The notes beneath the pieces are model-generated. The model saw only the letters and a program-made list of their open reading frames with translations. It ran no database searches and was not told the DNA's origin. Below, piece by piece: positions 56,014 to 64,000 of a stretch of DNA of 64,000 bases. This DNA is from Gammaproteobacteria bacterium (lineage in GTDB: Bacteria > Pseudomonadota > Gammaproteobacteria > Pseudomonadales > UBA5518), in the NCBI GenBank assembly GCA_016718385.1, contig JADKDK010000001.1, forward strand, positions 620,001 through 684,000. The letters run 5' to 3'. Made by a program: the position numbers and the translations under genes. The stretch's first letter is position 1. Every line of letters starts with the position of its first letter.

Positions 56014-57674
56014 GTTACCCGCAGCGCCTTCTTGTCGATCTTGCCCACCGCGGTGACGGGGATCTGCTCGATCAGGATCAGGTGCTTCGGCACCTTGTAG
56101 GGCGCCATGTTCTCGCGGCAGAAGGCGAGGATTTCGGCGCGCACTGCTTCCTCGTCGCGGGTGCGTGCCCCCGGCGTGAGCTCGACGTAGAGGTTCACGA
56201 CGTCGTTGCCGGGGCGCGCCGTGTCGGGTGTGCCGATCACCGCCGACTGCGCGATGCAGTCCAGCGCCTTCAGCTTGTCCTCGATCTCGACCGAGAACAC
56301 CTTGTAACCGCCCACGATCAGCATGTCCTTGGCGCGGTCACAGACGTGGACGTAGCCTTCCTCGTCCATGTAGCCCACGTCACCGGTGAACATCCAGGTG
56401 CGGCCGTCGAGCACGCGCAGCGCGCGAGCGGATTCCCCGGGCAGGTTCAGGTAGCCCTTCATCACCTGCGGGCCGCTGGCGATGATCTCCCCGGGCTCGT
56501 TGAACGGCATCTCGCGCGTGCCGGTCTCGAGGTCGACGATGCGCGTGTCGGTGGCCGCGACGGGTATGCCCACCGCGGTCGGCTTGCAGCGCATCGGCGG
56601 ATTGCACACGTGCACGGGTCCGGTCTCGGTCATGCCGAACACGTCGGAGAGCCGGTTCGCGCCGATGATCGCCTCGATGCGCCTGCGGTCCTCCAGCGGC
56701 AAGGGGGCTGCGCCCGAGAGTGCAATTTTCAGGCGCGAGAAATCCACCTCGCGGAAAGCCGGCGTGTTGACCAGCATCTGGTAGAGCGTGGGTACCGCGG
56801 CGATGCGCGTGGGCGGGAAGCGCTGCAGCTGGCGGCAGATGAAGTCCATGTCGCGCGGATCCGGGATCAGCAGCGTGCGGCAACCGTAGCGCAGCGCCGC
56901 CACGTGCACCGAGAGTCCCGCGATGTGGAACAGCGGGAAGGCCGACATCAGCACCTCGTCGTACCCGCCGCTCCAGCCGGCGTAGGCCTCGGTCTGCTGC
57001 GGGTTGTACATCAGGTTGCGGATCGAGAGCATCGCGCCCTTGGGCCGCCCGGTGGTGCCGCCGGTGTACTGGATCATGAAGGTGTCGTCGCCCGTCACCG
57101 GGGTCTGCGGGCAGTCGGCCTTCGCCGCGCCGACCAGGTCCGGATAGCGCATCGTGCGCAGGCCGGGCAGCTCCGGCGCGGGTCCGCAGGGCAGCCCGAG
57201 GCTCTCGCCGGCGCCGGTCGCGATCACCGTGTGCAGGCAGGCCGGCATGTCGGTGATGCGCGGCAGCACGGCCGCAGCCAGCGCGTCCAGCGTGAGCAGG
57301 ACCTTCACGCCGGCGTCCTTCAGCTGGAAGGCGATCTCGCCGGGGGCGAGCAGTGGCGAGACGCCGGTGCCGACGGCGCCGAGGCGCGACAGCGCGGTCA
57401 CCGCCACCAGGTATTGCGGCACGTTCGGCAGGTGCAGGCCGACCACGTCACCCTTCGCGACGCCGAGCGCGCGCAATGCGGTGGCGAGCCTGAGGCCTTG
57501 CGTGAACAGCTCGCCGTAGCCGATGCCGCGGTCGTGAAACTGGATCGCCACCGCCTCGGGCCTGTGCGCGGCGTGGAGCGCGAGATGCCCGGCCAGCGGG
57601 CGGTCATCGAAGGCGGGCGGTGGCTCCAGTCCGAGCGAGCGGTGCAGGGCGAGCCAGGGAGCGGGGCGGAACAT
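56010..57674 (-). CDS. AMP-dependent acyl-CoA synthetase
   Basis: A 554-residue ANL ligase with YTGGTTGRPKG, the FGMTETGP motif, RAKDMLIVGGYKVFSVEIE, and the C-terminal Lys in TAVGKIDKKAL. It activates a fatty or other acid as its CoA thioester. It stands alone, with no ribosome site stronger than average before the ATG at 57674. The stop TAG (56010-56012) is the TAG of a hairpin repeat read from the minus strand. Substrate type is unknown. Confidence 0.88.
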   Translation of the reverse strand: MFRPAPWLALHRSLGLEPPPAFDDRPLAGHLALHAAHRPEAVAIQFHDRGIGYGELFTQGLRLATALRALGVAKGDVVGLHLPNVPQYLVAVTALSRLGAVGTGVSPLLAPGEIAFQLKDAGVKVLLTLDALAAAVLPRITDMPACLHTVIATGAGESLGLPCGPAPELPGLRTMRYPDLVGAAKADCPQTPVTGDDTFMIQYTGGTTGRPKGAMLSIRNLMYNPQQTEAYAGWSGGYDEVLMSAFPLFHIAGLSVHVAALRYGCRTLLIPDPRDMDFICRQLQRFPPTRIAAVPTLYQMLVNTPAFREVDFSRLKIALSGAAPLPLEDRRRIEAIIGANRLSDVFGMTETGPVHVCNPPMRCKPTAVGIPVAATDTRIVDLETGTREMPFNEPGEIIASGPQVMKGYLNLPGESARALRVLDGRTWMFTGDVGYMDEEGYVHVCDRAKDMLIVGGYKVFSVEIEDKLKALDCIAQSAVIGTPDTARPGNDVVNLYVELTPGARTRDEEAVRAEILAFCRENMAPYKVPKHLILIEQIPVTAVGKIDKKALRVT

Positions 57675-58069
57675 GTGGCGCGTGTCCTGTGATTATCGTT
57701 TGTCGGGCAAGACTATCGTCGCCTCCGGAGCCTGACAACCTCGCCGAAAATGATCAGCGCCTGCCGGCACGCTCCGATACGGCCCGTCAGCGAACACCCG
57801 GGGAAAAACGACCCAGTCCGGTGCAAGCACGCGAGCTCGAGCGCAAGGATGGTGCGTTCGTCGCGGTGCTCCGCCCGCGCAGGTCGGGCGCGATCTGCTC
57901 GCGTGCAAATGCCAGCATTTAATTTGCGTGCGTGTCTTGCAATTTTCATATTTGCTGATGATTATTTATTGCAACACCAGCCGCACAGGAGCAACCCACC
58001 GCCCAGGCAAACCGCAGCGCAGCGCCGAGATCCGGTCTTCATACCCATATCGAAGAGGCATTCGTATTT
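57675..58069. other. 395-base stretch without a gene
   Basis: No credible coding frame on either strand. The part at 57910-57990 is clearly AT-richer than its surroundings and carries a plausible promoter for phoH. Nothing else was recognised. Confidence 0.6.
57937..57965 (+). promoter_or_regulatory. Possible sigma-70 promoter of phoH
   Basis: TTGCAA (57937-57942, 4 of 6 match) and GATTAT (57960-57965, 4 of 6 match), 17 bases apart, in an AT-rich island about 105 bases before the PhoH start. Confidence 0.4.
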
Positions 58070-58879
58070 ATGGCGAAAAGATCCCCCGCACGAGGCAAGC
58101 CCTACCAGCGACCGAACCCGGAGGAGAGGACCTACAGAGACAGGAAAACGCGCAACGGACGACGACCGGACAGCGACGGCGCAGTCATCGTCGACCTCAA
58201 TGCCAGAGCCCACAACCTGCACACTGCCTACGCTGCCCCCCGAGTCCCGGCGCCACTCGAAGCCCGGACACCCTCCCAGAAACGCTACATCAACGCCATC
58301 CGCAACCACTGCCTGACCTTCGGTATCGGCCCCGCCGGCACCGGGAAGAGCTATTGCGCGGGCGCGCTGGCGGCGCAGGCGCTGGAAGCCGGACAGATCG
58401 ACCGCATCATCCTCACGCGCCCCGCTGTCGAGGCCGGTGAGCAGCTCGGCTTCCTGCCCGGTGATCTCAACGAGAAGTTCTCGCCCTACATCGATGCCTT
58501 CCGTGACATCCTCAACGCGCGCCTGGGTGCCGGCACGGTCGACTACTGCCTGCGCCACGGTCGCATCGTCGCCTCGCCGCTCGCGTACATGCGCGGCAAG
58601 ACCTTCGACGAGCGCACCTTCGTGGTGCTCGACGAGGCGCAGAACACCACGCCGGCGCAGATGAAGATGTTCCTCACGCGCATCGGCGAGGAGAGCAGGG
58701 TGGTGGTCAACGGCGACATCCGCCAGAGCGACATCCGCGGCCCCAACGGGCTGGCCGATGCGATCGAGCGCCTGCGCGGCGTGCCCAGCGTCTACGTGCA
58801 CCGCTTCGAGCGCGAGGACATCGTGCGCAGCGGCCTGGTGCGCGAGATCATCGACCGTTACGAGCCCGAAGAGATGTAG
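58070..58879 (+). CDS. PhoH family ATPase
   Basis: A 269-residue PhoH-type P-loop protein. An N-terminal basic, disordered stretch of about 60 residues precedes the ATPase. Walker A is GPAGTGKS (87-94), Walker B is VVLDEAQN. The R-finger region VVNGDIRQSDI follows. It is an RNA- or DNA-associated ATPase of uncertain function. The stop TAG at 58877-58879 is the TAG of a GTAG repeat directly after the Met codon. It converges with the MFS gene; both end in the same repeat cluster. Confidence 0.87.
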   Translation: MAKRSPARGKPYQRPNPEERTYRDRKTRNGRRPDSDGAVIVDLNARAHNLHTAYAAPRVPAPLEARTPSQKRYINAIRNHCLTFGIGPAGTGKSYCAGALAAQALEAGQIDRIILTRPAVEAGEQLGFLPGDLNEKFSPYIDAFRDILNARLGAGTVDYCLRHGRIVASPLAYMRGKTFDERTFVVLDEAQNTTPAQMKMFLTRIGEESRVVVNGDIRQSDIRGPNGLADAIERLRGVPSVYVHRFEREDIVRSGLVREIIDRYEPEEM

Positions 58880-58960
58880 GTCCGGCTTCAGCCGGACGGC
58901 GTCGATCCCGTGGGTCCGGATTTGTCCGGACACATATTGTCCGGCTGAAGCCGGACCTAC
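58876..58960. repeat. REP-like hairpins between convergent genes
   Basis: Direct 58876-58897 (arm GTCCGGC), direct 58910-58931 (GTGG form, loop TTTG, arm GTCCGGA) and inverted 58939-58960 (arm GTCCGGC). The outer two give the TAG stops of phoH and of the MFS gene (58957-58959). Confidence 0.92.
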
Positions 58961-60162
58961 GGTTCGATGTGCACGTGCTGGCGGATGCGGAACGCGCCCA
59001 CGCAGGCCGGCAGCAGGATCAGGGTGATGAGGACATAGGGGTAGTGCGGGTTCACCTGGTAGAGCCAGGTGCCGGCGACCGGTCCGAGGATGAAACCCAG
59101 CGAGGGTATCGCGCTGGCGATGCCGGCAGCCGCTCCCTGTTCGCGCGCACTCACCGCCAGCGACACCGCCGCATTGAAGCCGGGCCCGCACAGGCCCAGC
59201 CCGAGTCCCATCAGGACCATCGCCATGCCGAACGCCGGGAGCGAGGCGGCCCATATCAGCAGCGCGAAGGCGCAGGCGAGCAGCGGCATGCCGATGCGCA
59301 GCAGCAGCATCGGCGCGAGCTTGACGCGCTGCACCAGGATCGTCTGCGCCAGCAGCGCCGCGGCGGCGTTGATCATCATCGTGAAGCCGTAGGTCTGGGC
59401 CGTGTGGCGCCCGTCCAGCAGCAAGGTGTCCTGGATGAGGAAGGCCAGCGTCTGCTGCACGATCGAAAAGCCTGTGAACACCGCCATGCCGAGCGCCAGG
59501 CAGGCGGCAAAGCGCGGGTCGAACAACCGCAGTTTCGCCCCCGACTGGTGCGATGGCGGGAGCACGTGCGTGTGGGGCAGCAGGCGATTGACCAGCAGCG
59601 CCGCGGCGCCCGCCACCAGCGCGGCGAACACCAGCGGCAGCAGCAGGCTGAATGCGGCCAGCAGGCCCGCGAACGCCGGGCCCATGATCGAGCCGATATT
59701 GGCGGCTGCTGCCAGTCGTCCCATGCCCGAGGCGCGCGTCACGGGCGTGGTGGTGTCGGCGATGTAGGCCGAGGTGCCGGGCGCGGTCCCGGACATCACC
59801 ACCGACTGCGCCATGCGCGTGCCCATGATCAGGCCATAGAGCAGCGTGCCGCCCAGCACGCCGTAAATCCCCAGCCCGAACAGCAGCGCGAAGGCCAGCG
59901 TGCCGATGCTGTAGCCCCAGAGTCCGCAAAGGATCACGGGTTTGCGGCCCCAGCGGTCGCTGATCCGTCCCCATGCGCGGCTGCCGAGGAAGAACACCAG
60001 CGAGGACATCGAGACGATGGTGCCGATCGCGACTTCCGCGAAGCCGACCTCGCGTCCCAGCGCGGGGAGCATCGCGAACACCATGCTCTGGCCCATGCCG
60101 TGCGCGAACACGCCGGCATAGGGCACGTGCTCGCGCGCGAGCGAGCGAATGCGAGTGTTCAT
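58957..60162 (-). CDS. Major facilitator superfamily transporter
   Basis: A 401-residue transporter with twelve expected segments and the loop motif GRISDRWGRKPVILCG between TM2 and TM3, and AAANIGSIMGPAFAGLLAAF, as in the TetA-like drug exporters. The ATG at 60162 was chosen since the frame upstream to 60252 does not match the family. The TAG stop comes from a hairpin repeat. No regulator is adjacent, so the substrate is unknown. Confidence 0.88.
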   Translation of the reverse strand: MNTRIRSLAREHVPYAGVFAHGMGQSMVFAMLPALGREVGFAEVAIGTIVSMSSLVFFLGSRAWGRISDRWGRKPVILCGLWGYSIGTLAFALLFGLGIYGVLGGTLLYGLIMGTRMAQSVVMSGTAPGTSAYIADTTTPVTRASGMGRLAAAANIGSIMGPAFAGLLAAFSLLLPLVFAALVAGAAALLVNRLLPHTHVLPPSHQSGAKLRLFDPRFAACLALGMAVFTGFSIVQQTLAFLIQDTLLLDGRHTAQTYGFTMMINAAAALLAQTILVQRVKLAPMLLLRIGMPLLACAFALLIWAASLPAFGMAMVLMGLGLGLCGPGFNAAVSLAVSAREQGAAAGIASAIPSLGFILGPVAGTWLYQVNPHYPYVLITLILLPACVGAFRIRQHVHIEP

Positions 60163-60324
60163 TGCGCGGTCTCGGGAGGGCACGGCAGCGCTTCGCGGGG
60201 TGGGGCCGGGAATGGTAACGGGCTTGCCGACCGACGACAGCAAAAGCGGCACAAATGCGTGCGCTGCGCCTGTGCCGAAATAACCATATGCAGCATCGAT
60301 ATTAGGTTTCAGAGATGATTTTCT

Positions 60325-60330
60325 TATAAT
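60325..60330 (+). promoter_or_regulatory. TATAAT box upstream of cysH
   Basis: A perfect TATAAT 32 bases before the CysH ATG, in an AT-richer stretch; no good -35 at normal spacing, which fits a gene needing an activator such as CysB. Confidence 0.5.
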
Positions 60331-60362
60331 GGCCAGGCAATTCAGCTACCCGGACCATAGCC

Positions 60363-61022
60363 ATGGGGTTGGCCGTCATCAAGGAATCCGTCGCCTCTCT
60401 GGATCTCGCCCGCATCAACCGCGAACTCGCCGGTGCGCCGGCCGAGGACGTGGTGCGCTGGGCACTCGGGCTGGGATTGCGTCCGTTCATGAGCACGAGC
60501 TTCGGTCCCAACGCGGCATTGATGCTCGACCTGGTCAGCGGCATCGACGCGAGCGTCCCGGTGGTATGGGTCGATACCGGGTACAACCTGCGCGACACCT
60601 ATGTGGTGGCCGACAAGCTGATGAAGCTGCTGCCGCTGAACATGAAGATCTACACGCCGCGCATGAGCGCCGAGCGCTGGAACGCGCTCTACGGTGGCAT
60701 CCCGCAGCTCGACGAGGCCGAGCTGCACGAGCAGTTCACGCGCAACATCAAGCTCGAGCCCTTCGAGCGCGCACTGGCCGAGCTGGCGCCCGAACTGTGG
60801 TTCACCGGCATCCGCCGCGGCGAGACGGAATTCCGCAAGACGCTCGATATCGTGTCGTGGGACGAGCGGCGCGGCATCCTGCGCGTCGCGCCGATCTTCG
60901 ACTGGAGCGAGGAGGACGTGGCGCGCTACGTCGAGAGCCGCCGCCTGCCCTCGTGCAAGCACTACTTCGACCCGACCAAGGTGCTCGACAACCGCGAGTG
61001 CGGCCTGCACACGGGGCTCTGA
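60363..61022 (+). CDS. cysH: Phosphoadenylyl-sulfate reductase
   Basis: A 219-residue CysH. Seen are the PP-loop-like STSFGPNAALML, VVWVDTGYN, the GIRRGETEFRKTL block and the C-terminal catalytic ECGLH with Cys213. The cysteine pairs that bind the 4Fe-4S cluster of APS reductases are absent, so the enzyme should use PAPS and thioredoxin. It makes sulfite in the cytoplasm. It has a TATAAT box but no clear Shine-Dalgarno. It converges with the PPOX gene. It competes for the PAPS that a sulfotransferase would use. Confidence 0.88.
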   Translation: MGLAVIKESVASLDLARINRELAGAPAEDVVRWALGLGLRPFMSTSFGPNAALMLDLVSGIDASVPVVWVDTGYNLRDTYVVADKLMKLLPLNMKIYTPRMSAERWNALYGGIPQLDEAELHEQFTRNIKLEPFERALAELAPELWFTGIRRGETEFRKTLDIVSWDERRGILRVAPIFDWSEEDVARYVESRRLPSCKHYFDPTKVLDNRECGLHTGL

Positions 61023-61041
61023 GCCCCGGGGGCGTTGCGCC

Positions 61042-61440
61042 TCAGCGCCGTTTCGGCCCCGGCGCCCGCCCGGCGCGGATGCGGATCACGGCGCGCTGGT
61101 CGATCTTGCCGCCCAGGCGAGAAAAGAAATCCAGCAGTCCCATCTGCCACCCGTACTTGTCGCGCAGCGCGCGGTAGGCGGCATCCATCTCGGCGGCATC
61201 CTTGACCACCACCGCGTGGGCCTCTGCCCACTCCCCGAGCAGCTTGCCGCGCATGTCGCAGGGCGCGATGCGCGCGCGCGAGGAATTGCGCAGCCGTTTC
61301 ACCTTGCCGGCCTCGCCGGCCGAGAACACGTAATACGCGCCGTTGCGCTCGGCGAACCAGACCGGCGTGTTCACCGCGTCGCCGTTCCTGCGGAAGGTGG
61401 CGAGGTTCAGGTAGCGGGCAGTCTTCAGCGTGGTCGCCAT
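61042..61440 (-). CDS. PPOX class (F420-type) pyridoxamine oxidase-like protein
   Basis: A 132-residue split-barrel flavin- or F420-binding protein beginning ATTLKTARYLNLATFRRNGDAVNTPVWFA, which matches the Rv2061-type PPOX family. Its relatives use F420 or FMN to reduce small molecules, and F420 is rare in proteobacteria. The ATG at 61440 was chosen over a start at 61497. It lies on the minus strand across from the cysH end. The function is not assigned. Confidence 0.78.
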   Translation of the reverse strand: MATTLKTARYLNLATFRRNGDAVNTPVWFAERNGAYYVFSAGEAGKVKRLRNSSRARIAPCDMRGKLLGEWAEAHAVVVKDAAEMDAAYRALRDKYGWQMGLLDFFSRLGGKIDQRAVIRIRAGRAPGPKRR

Positions 61441-61515
61441 GGGCGGGCTCTCCGGATGGGAGGCTGCATGGTAAGCGGCACCGCCGCGATGCCACAATGC
61501 CGGCGCCGAACCCTT

Positions 61516-61596
61516 GTCGGGCTGAAGCCCGACCCACGGGAATTCGCCGTAGGTCCGGCTTCAGCCGGACAATTGTCCGCATGAATGCGGACCCAC
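61516..61596. repeat. REP-like hairpins, three copies
   Basis: Inverted 61516-61537 (arm GTCGGGC), direct 61549-61570 (arm GTCCGGC) and inverted 61575-61596 (arm GTCCGCA), in the gap between the PPOX gene and the hsaA-like gene. Confidence 0.9.
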
Positions 61597-61636
61597 GGGC
61601 CCGGGCCGCGTCAGCGACGAGTGCGCTGACAGCCGT

Positions 61637-62857
61637 TCAGAGGAAGAAGTCCTCGTTCTCGGCACCGAACATGGACGCGCCCCAGTTGCGGCCGAACTTG
61701 CCGACATTGTTCGCCACGTGGGTGCGGCCGGCGTTGATGTCCAGCCACGCCCTGTTGATCGGGTGGTTCTTGAAGACGCCCTGCGCGCCGGAGTAGATGA
61801 ACAACTCGTTGATCGCCGCCGCGCATTTCGGCGCCACCAGCGAGGCGTCGTAACGCATCTTGATGCGCTGCTCGATCGGCAGTTGCGTGCCGGCCGCGGC
61901 CGCTTCGAACATCAGGTCGAAGTTGCGCGCCATGATCGTGCGGCACTCGTCGATCACGCTGGTCGCCTGCGCCGCCGCTGCCTGCGCGCCCGGATCCTGC
62001 GCCACGCGCTTGGCGTCGTTCAGGCCGACGCGATCGCGGTTGATCTTGATGAAGGACTCCAGCGCGGCCTGCAGCGCGCCGATCGACGACGAGCATACGG
62101 CGCGCACGAAGATCTGGCCGAAAGGGAGCCGGTAGAGCGGGCTGGTGTTGACCTTGTTGCCGGGGCTGTCGCACAGGAAGCCGTCGATCGAGCGGTGGGT
62201 GCGGTATTCGGGCACGAAGGCGTCCTCGACCACGATGTCGTGGCTGCCGGTGCCTTCGAGCCCGCTCACGTCCCAGTTGTCGATGATCCGGTAGTCGCTG
62301 ATCGGCACCAGGAAGGTGCGATAGTCCGGCTCCTCGCCGGCCACTTTCGGCGGCACCACGCCACCGAGCATGGCCCACTTGCAGTGCTTGGAGCCACTGG
62401 AGAAGTTCCAGCGCCCGCTCAGGCGGTAGCCGCCCTCGACGTGCGTGACCTTGCCGACCGGCATGTAGGACGAGGAGATCAGCGTGTTGTCGTCCTCGCC
62501 CCAGACATCCTTCTGCGCGCGGTCGTCGAACAGCGCCAGCTGCCAGTTGTGGCAGGCGACCACGCCGAGCACCCATGCCGTCGACATGCAGCCTTCCGCC
62601 ACGGTCATCTGCACGTCGAAGAAATCCATCGCATCGAGCTCGAGCCCGCCCCAGCGCGCCGGCTGCAGGATCTTGAAGAAGCCGGCATCGATCATCCCCT
62701 GCACGTTCTCGGGCGGCAGGTGATGCAGCCTGGTGGCCTCACCGGCGCGTTCGCGCAGGGCGGGCACCATCGCGCGCGCGCTGTCGCGCAGCTGTTGCTT
62801 GAGCGCGGCACGATCCGCGCCCTGGGGGGCTTTCTTGAGTGCAGACGATTGGCTCAT
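61637..62857 (-). CDS. HsaA/TesA2-like flavin-dependent aromatic hydroxylase
   Basis: A 406-residue flavoprotein of the acyl-CoA dehydrogenase fold used by two-component monooxygenases. The N-terminal arm, FFKILQPARWGGLELD, and the middle WVLGVVACHNWQLALF and SSSYMPVGKV match HsaA and TesA2, which hydroxylate the phenolic A-ring of 3-HSA in steroid degradation. It would need a flavin reductase (HsaB), possibly upstream beyond the window. The ATG at 62857 was chosen; residues before it are not family-like. The HsaC-like dioxygenase, the next step, is 162 bases upstream on the same strand. Confidence 0.8.
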   Translation of the reverse strand: MSQSSALKKAPQGADRAALKQQLRDSARAMVPALRERAGEATRLHHLPPENVQGMIDAGFFKILQPARWGGLELDAMDFFDVQMTVAEGCMSTAWVLGVVACHNWQLALFDDRAQKDVWGEDDNTLISSSYMPVGKVTHVEGGYRLSGRWNFSSGSKHCKWAMLGGVVPPKVAGEEPDYRTFLVPISDYRIIDNWDVSGLEGTGSHDIVVEDAFVPEYRTHRSIDGFLCDSPGNKVNTSPLYRLPFGQIFVRAVCSSSIGALQAALESFIKINRDRVGLNDAKRVAQDPGAQAAAAQATSVIDECRTIMARNFDLMFEAAAAGTQLPIEQRIKMRYDASLVAPKCAAAINELFIYSGAQGVFKNHPINRAWLDINAGRTHVANNVGKFGRNWGASMFGAENEDFFL

Positions 62858-63019
62858 GGATCTTGGCTCCTGGTGGATGCTGGTTTGCTGTTCCTGGCGG
62901 TGCCGCGGTTGCCCGCGCGGGCATGCTCGCCGAATCACCCCATGGACACAATTATCGGCATGGCATCATGTATCCGCATCACCGATATGGGCTAAATGAC
63001 GCTGCGGCGCAAGAGGCGT

Positions 63020-63931
63020 TCAACCCTGTCCCCAGCGGTGGCCCCAGTGGCTCTCGCGCTTGCTGAAGGTCGGTACATAGGTCGACCAGTCGAGCTGCAG
63101 GCCGTCGAAGCCGTACTCGAGCGCGAAGCCTGCGGGTGTCTCGACGTAGATCGAGACCATGCGGTCGTTGGTGTGCCGCCCGAGGCAGGTGATCACGCGC
63201 ACCCCGTTGGCGTGCACGCGGTCCATGAAGCCGCCCAGCGTGTCGAGGTCCGGCACTTCGACCATCAGGTGCACCAGGTCGCCGGGCAGCGGCTCCTTCG
63301 ACTGGAACAGCGCGAGGCTGTGGTGGCGCGGGTTGCTCGCATGCAGGAAATGCAGCCCCTGCCCGGGGTCGGCGGGGTCGGGCGAGAAGTGCAGGTGCAG
63401 GTAATCCGTCTGGCCGAACCCCATCACCTCGGTGAAGAAGCGGTGGGAGGCCTCCAGGTCCGGCGTGGCGGCGGCGATATGGCCCAGACCCATGGTGCCA
63501 TTGAAACCGGTCACGAAGGCCTTGACGCCGACCGGCGAAACCAGCGGCAGGTAATCGAGCTGCAGGTAGTAGAACAGTTCGCAGCGCAGGCCACCCGGCG
63601 CGGTGAAGGCAACCATCTCGCTCAGCAGCCGCGCCTTGCACGCGGCGGCCGGGGTGCGCTCGCAGGCGATACCGGCGGCCTCGAGTTCGCGCACGGCGTG
63701 CGCAAACTCCTGCGGGCCCGCGACTTCCCAGCCCGCGGCCCCGAAGCGGTCCTGCTCGCCTTGCACGATGCGAAAGCGGTACGGGTACTCGTCCATCTTG
63801 AGGTAGAGCACGCCGTCCTCCTGCACCGACGGCGCCACCATCAGGCCCATCACCCGGCTGCCGAAGTGCTCCCACTTCGCCAGGTCGGTCGTCTCGATGA
63901 CGACATAGCCCAGTGCCTTGGTATCGATCAT
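63020..63931 (-). CDS. HsaC/BphC-like extradiol ring-cleavage dioxygenase
   Basis: A 303-residue two-domain VOC-fold dioxygenase. Iron ligands are His151 in GLGHIAAAT, His203/204 in NPRHHSLAL, and Glu272 in FALEYG. The extradiol signature is met around GRH-TNDRMVS-IYVETPAGFALE (251-272), with His253 as the acid-base residue. It opens the catechol ring made by the HsaA-type enzyme (meta-cleavage of 3,4-DHSA or a biphenyl-like diol). AGGAG lies about ten bases before the ATG at 63931; a TTG three codons earlier is a poorer start. Confidence 0.85.
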   Translation of the reverse strand: MIDTKALGYVVIETTDLAKWEHFGSRVMGLMVAPSVQEDGVLYLKMDEYPYRFRIVQGEQDRFGAAGWEVAGPQEFAHAVRELEAAGIACERTPAAACKARLLSEMVAFTAPGGLRCELFYYLQLDYLPLVSPVGVKAFVTGFNGTMGLGHIAAATPDLEASHRFFTEVMGFGQTDYLHLHFSPDPADPGQGLHFLHASNPRHHSLALFQSKEPLPGDLVHLMVEVPDLDTLGGFMDRVHANGVRVITCLGRHTNDRMVSIYVETPAGFALEYGFDGLQLDWSTYVPTFSKRESHWGHRWGQG

Positions 63932-63962
63932 GCGCTGCAAACTCCTGTTGCTGTGGCCGGCC

Positions 63963-64000
63963 TCAGAGAGACACGTGTTCCTTGTGCTTCACGAGGTCTT
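63963..64000 (-). CDS. 3' end of an upstream minus-strand gene
   Basis: The last codons in the minus frame read DLVKHKEHVSL and a TGA stop (complement of 63963-63965), 31 bases before the hsaC-like start. This is the C-terminus of a gene beyond the window, probably in the same operon. The product cannot be named from eleven residues. Confidence 0.6.
   Translation of the reverse strand, partial: DLVKHKEHVSL

Noticed and set aside
61637..62857. Ordinary acyl-CoA dehydrogenase
   Set aside because: It lacks the GGxNE(I/L)QR C-terminal block of the dehydrogenases and matches the flavin monooxygenase branch, and its neighbour is a ring-cleavage dioxygenase.

Overview
This is a high-GC window from a gammaproteobacterium. 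SthA, YaeQ, a DUF2058 (YaiL-type) protein, YbaN, MtfA and the exosortase H locus point that way. Many genes suit an aerobe degrading steroids or similar polycyclic compounds: an HsaA-like flavin hydroxylase next to an HsaC-like extradiol dioxygenase, two acyl-CoA dehydrogenases, two CoA ligases, a thiolase with a dehydrogenase and a MaoC hydratase, several SDRs, a GMC oxidoreductase and a TonB-dependent receptor. No rRNA, tRNA, CRISPR array, insertion sequence or phage gene was recognised. Genus cannot be fixed from the sequence.

Layout. 1-9.5 kb: 3' end of an FeS photolyase-like gene, then a minus-strand catabolic cluster (aldo/keto reductase, GMC dehydrogenase with Tat gamma subunit, sulfotransferase, SDR, zinc alcohol dehydrogenase, SnoaL-like protein, MarC). 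9.5-18 kb: TonB receptor (frameshifted), LLM oxidoreductase, Atm1-type ABC exporter, ABC1 kinase, epimerase-like SDR. 18-23 kb: two Hsp20 genes behind a sigma-32-like promoter, HDOD-GAF protein, broken yjdM, SDR, tandem universal stress protein. 23-27 kb: beta-oxidation genes and an exosortase H pair. 27-37.6 kb: RND efflux pair (pump frameshifted), phosphatase/MATE, MtfA peptidase, universal stress protein and membrane pyrophosphatase (both frameshifted). 37.7-39.2 kb: HicAB toxin-antitoxin and an Mrr-type nuclease of lower GC. 39-47.4 kb: a tightly overlapping minus-strand run (CoA ligase, YbaN, two acyl-CoA dehydrogenases, amidase, YhhN, inositol-phosphatase family) led by yaeQ. 47.5-54.2 kb: HDOD regulator coupled to SthA, and two divergent molybdopterin oxidoreductases. 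54.2-61.5 kb: DUF2058, KamA-like enzyme, CoA ligase, PhoH, MFS, CysH, PPOX protein. 61.6-64 kb: steroid-ring genes.

The strongest signal outside the genes is a dispersed short hairpin family: GTRG followed by a 7-bp stem and a TTCA loop. There are about 29 full copies in 13 intergenic or gene-end clusters, plus one degenerate cluster and several half units. The architecture is that of REP elements mobilised by RAYT transposases. The arms vary between copies but stay paired. In seven genes the stop codon TAG is the TAG of the repeat's GTAG, and in an eighth the stop TGA is the loop of an inverted copy. One cluster contains a fivefold tandem array of the half unit.

Four genes (TonB receptor, RND pump, pyrophosphatase, universal stress protein) each carry one single-base frameshift in a G run. 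The rest of each protein is intact, so consensus errors are as likely as real pseudogenes.
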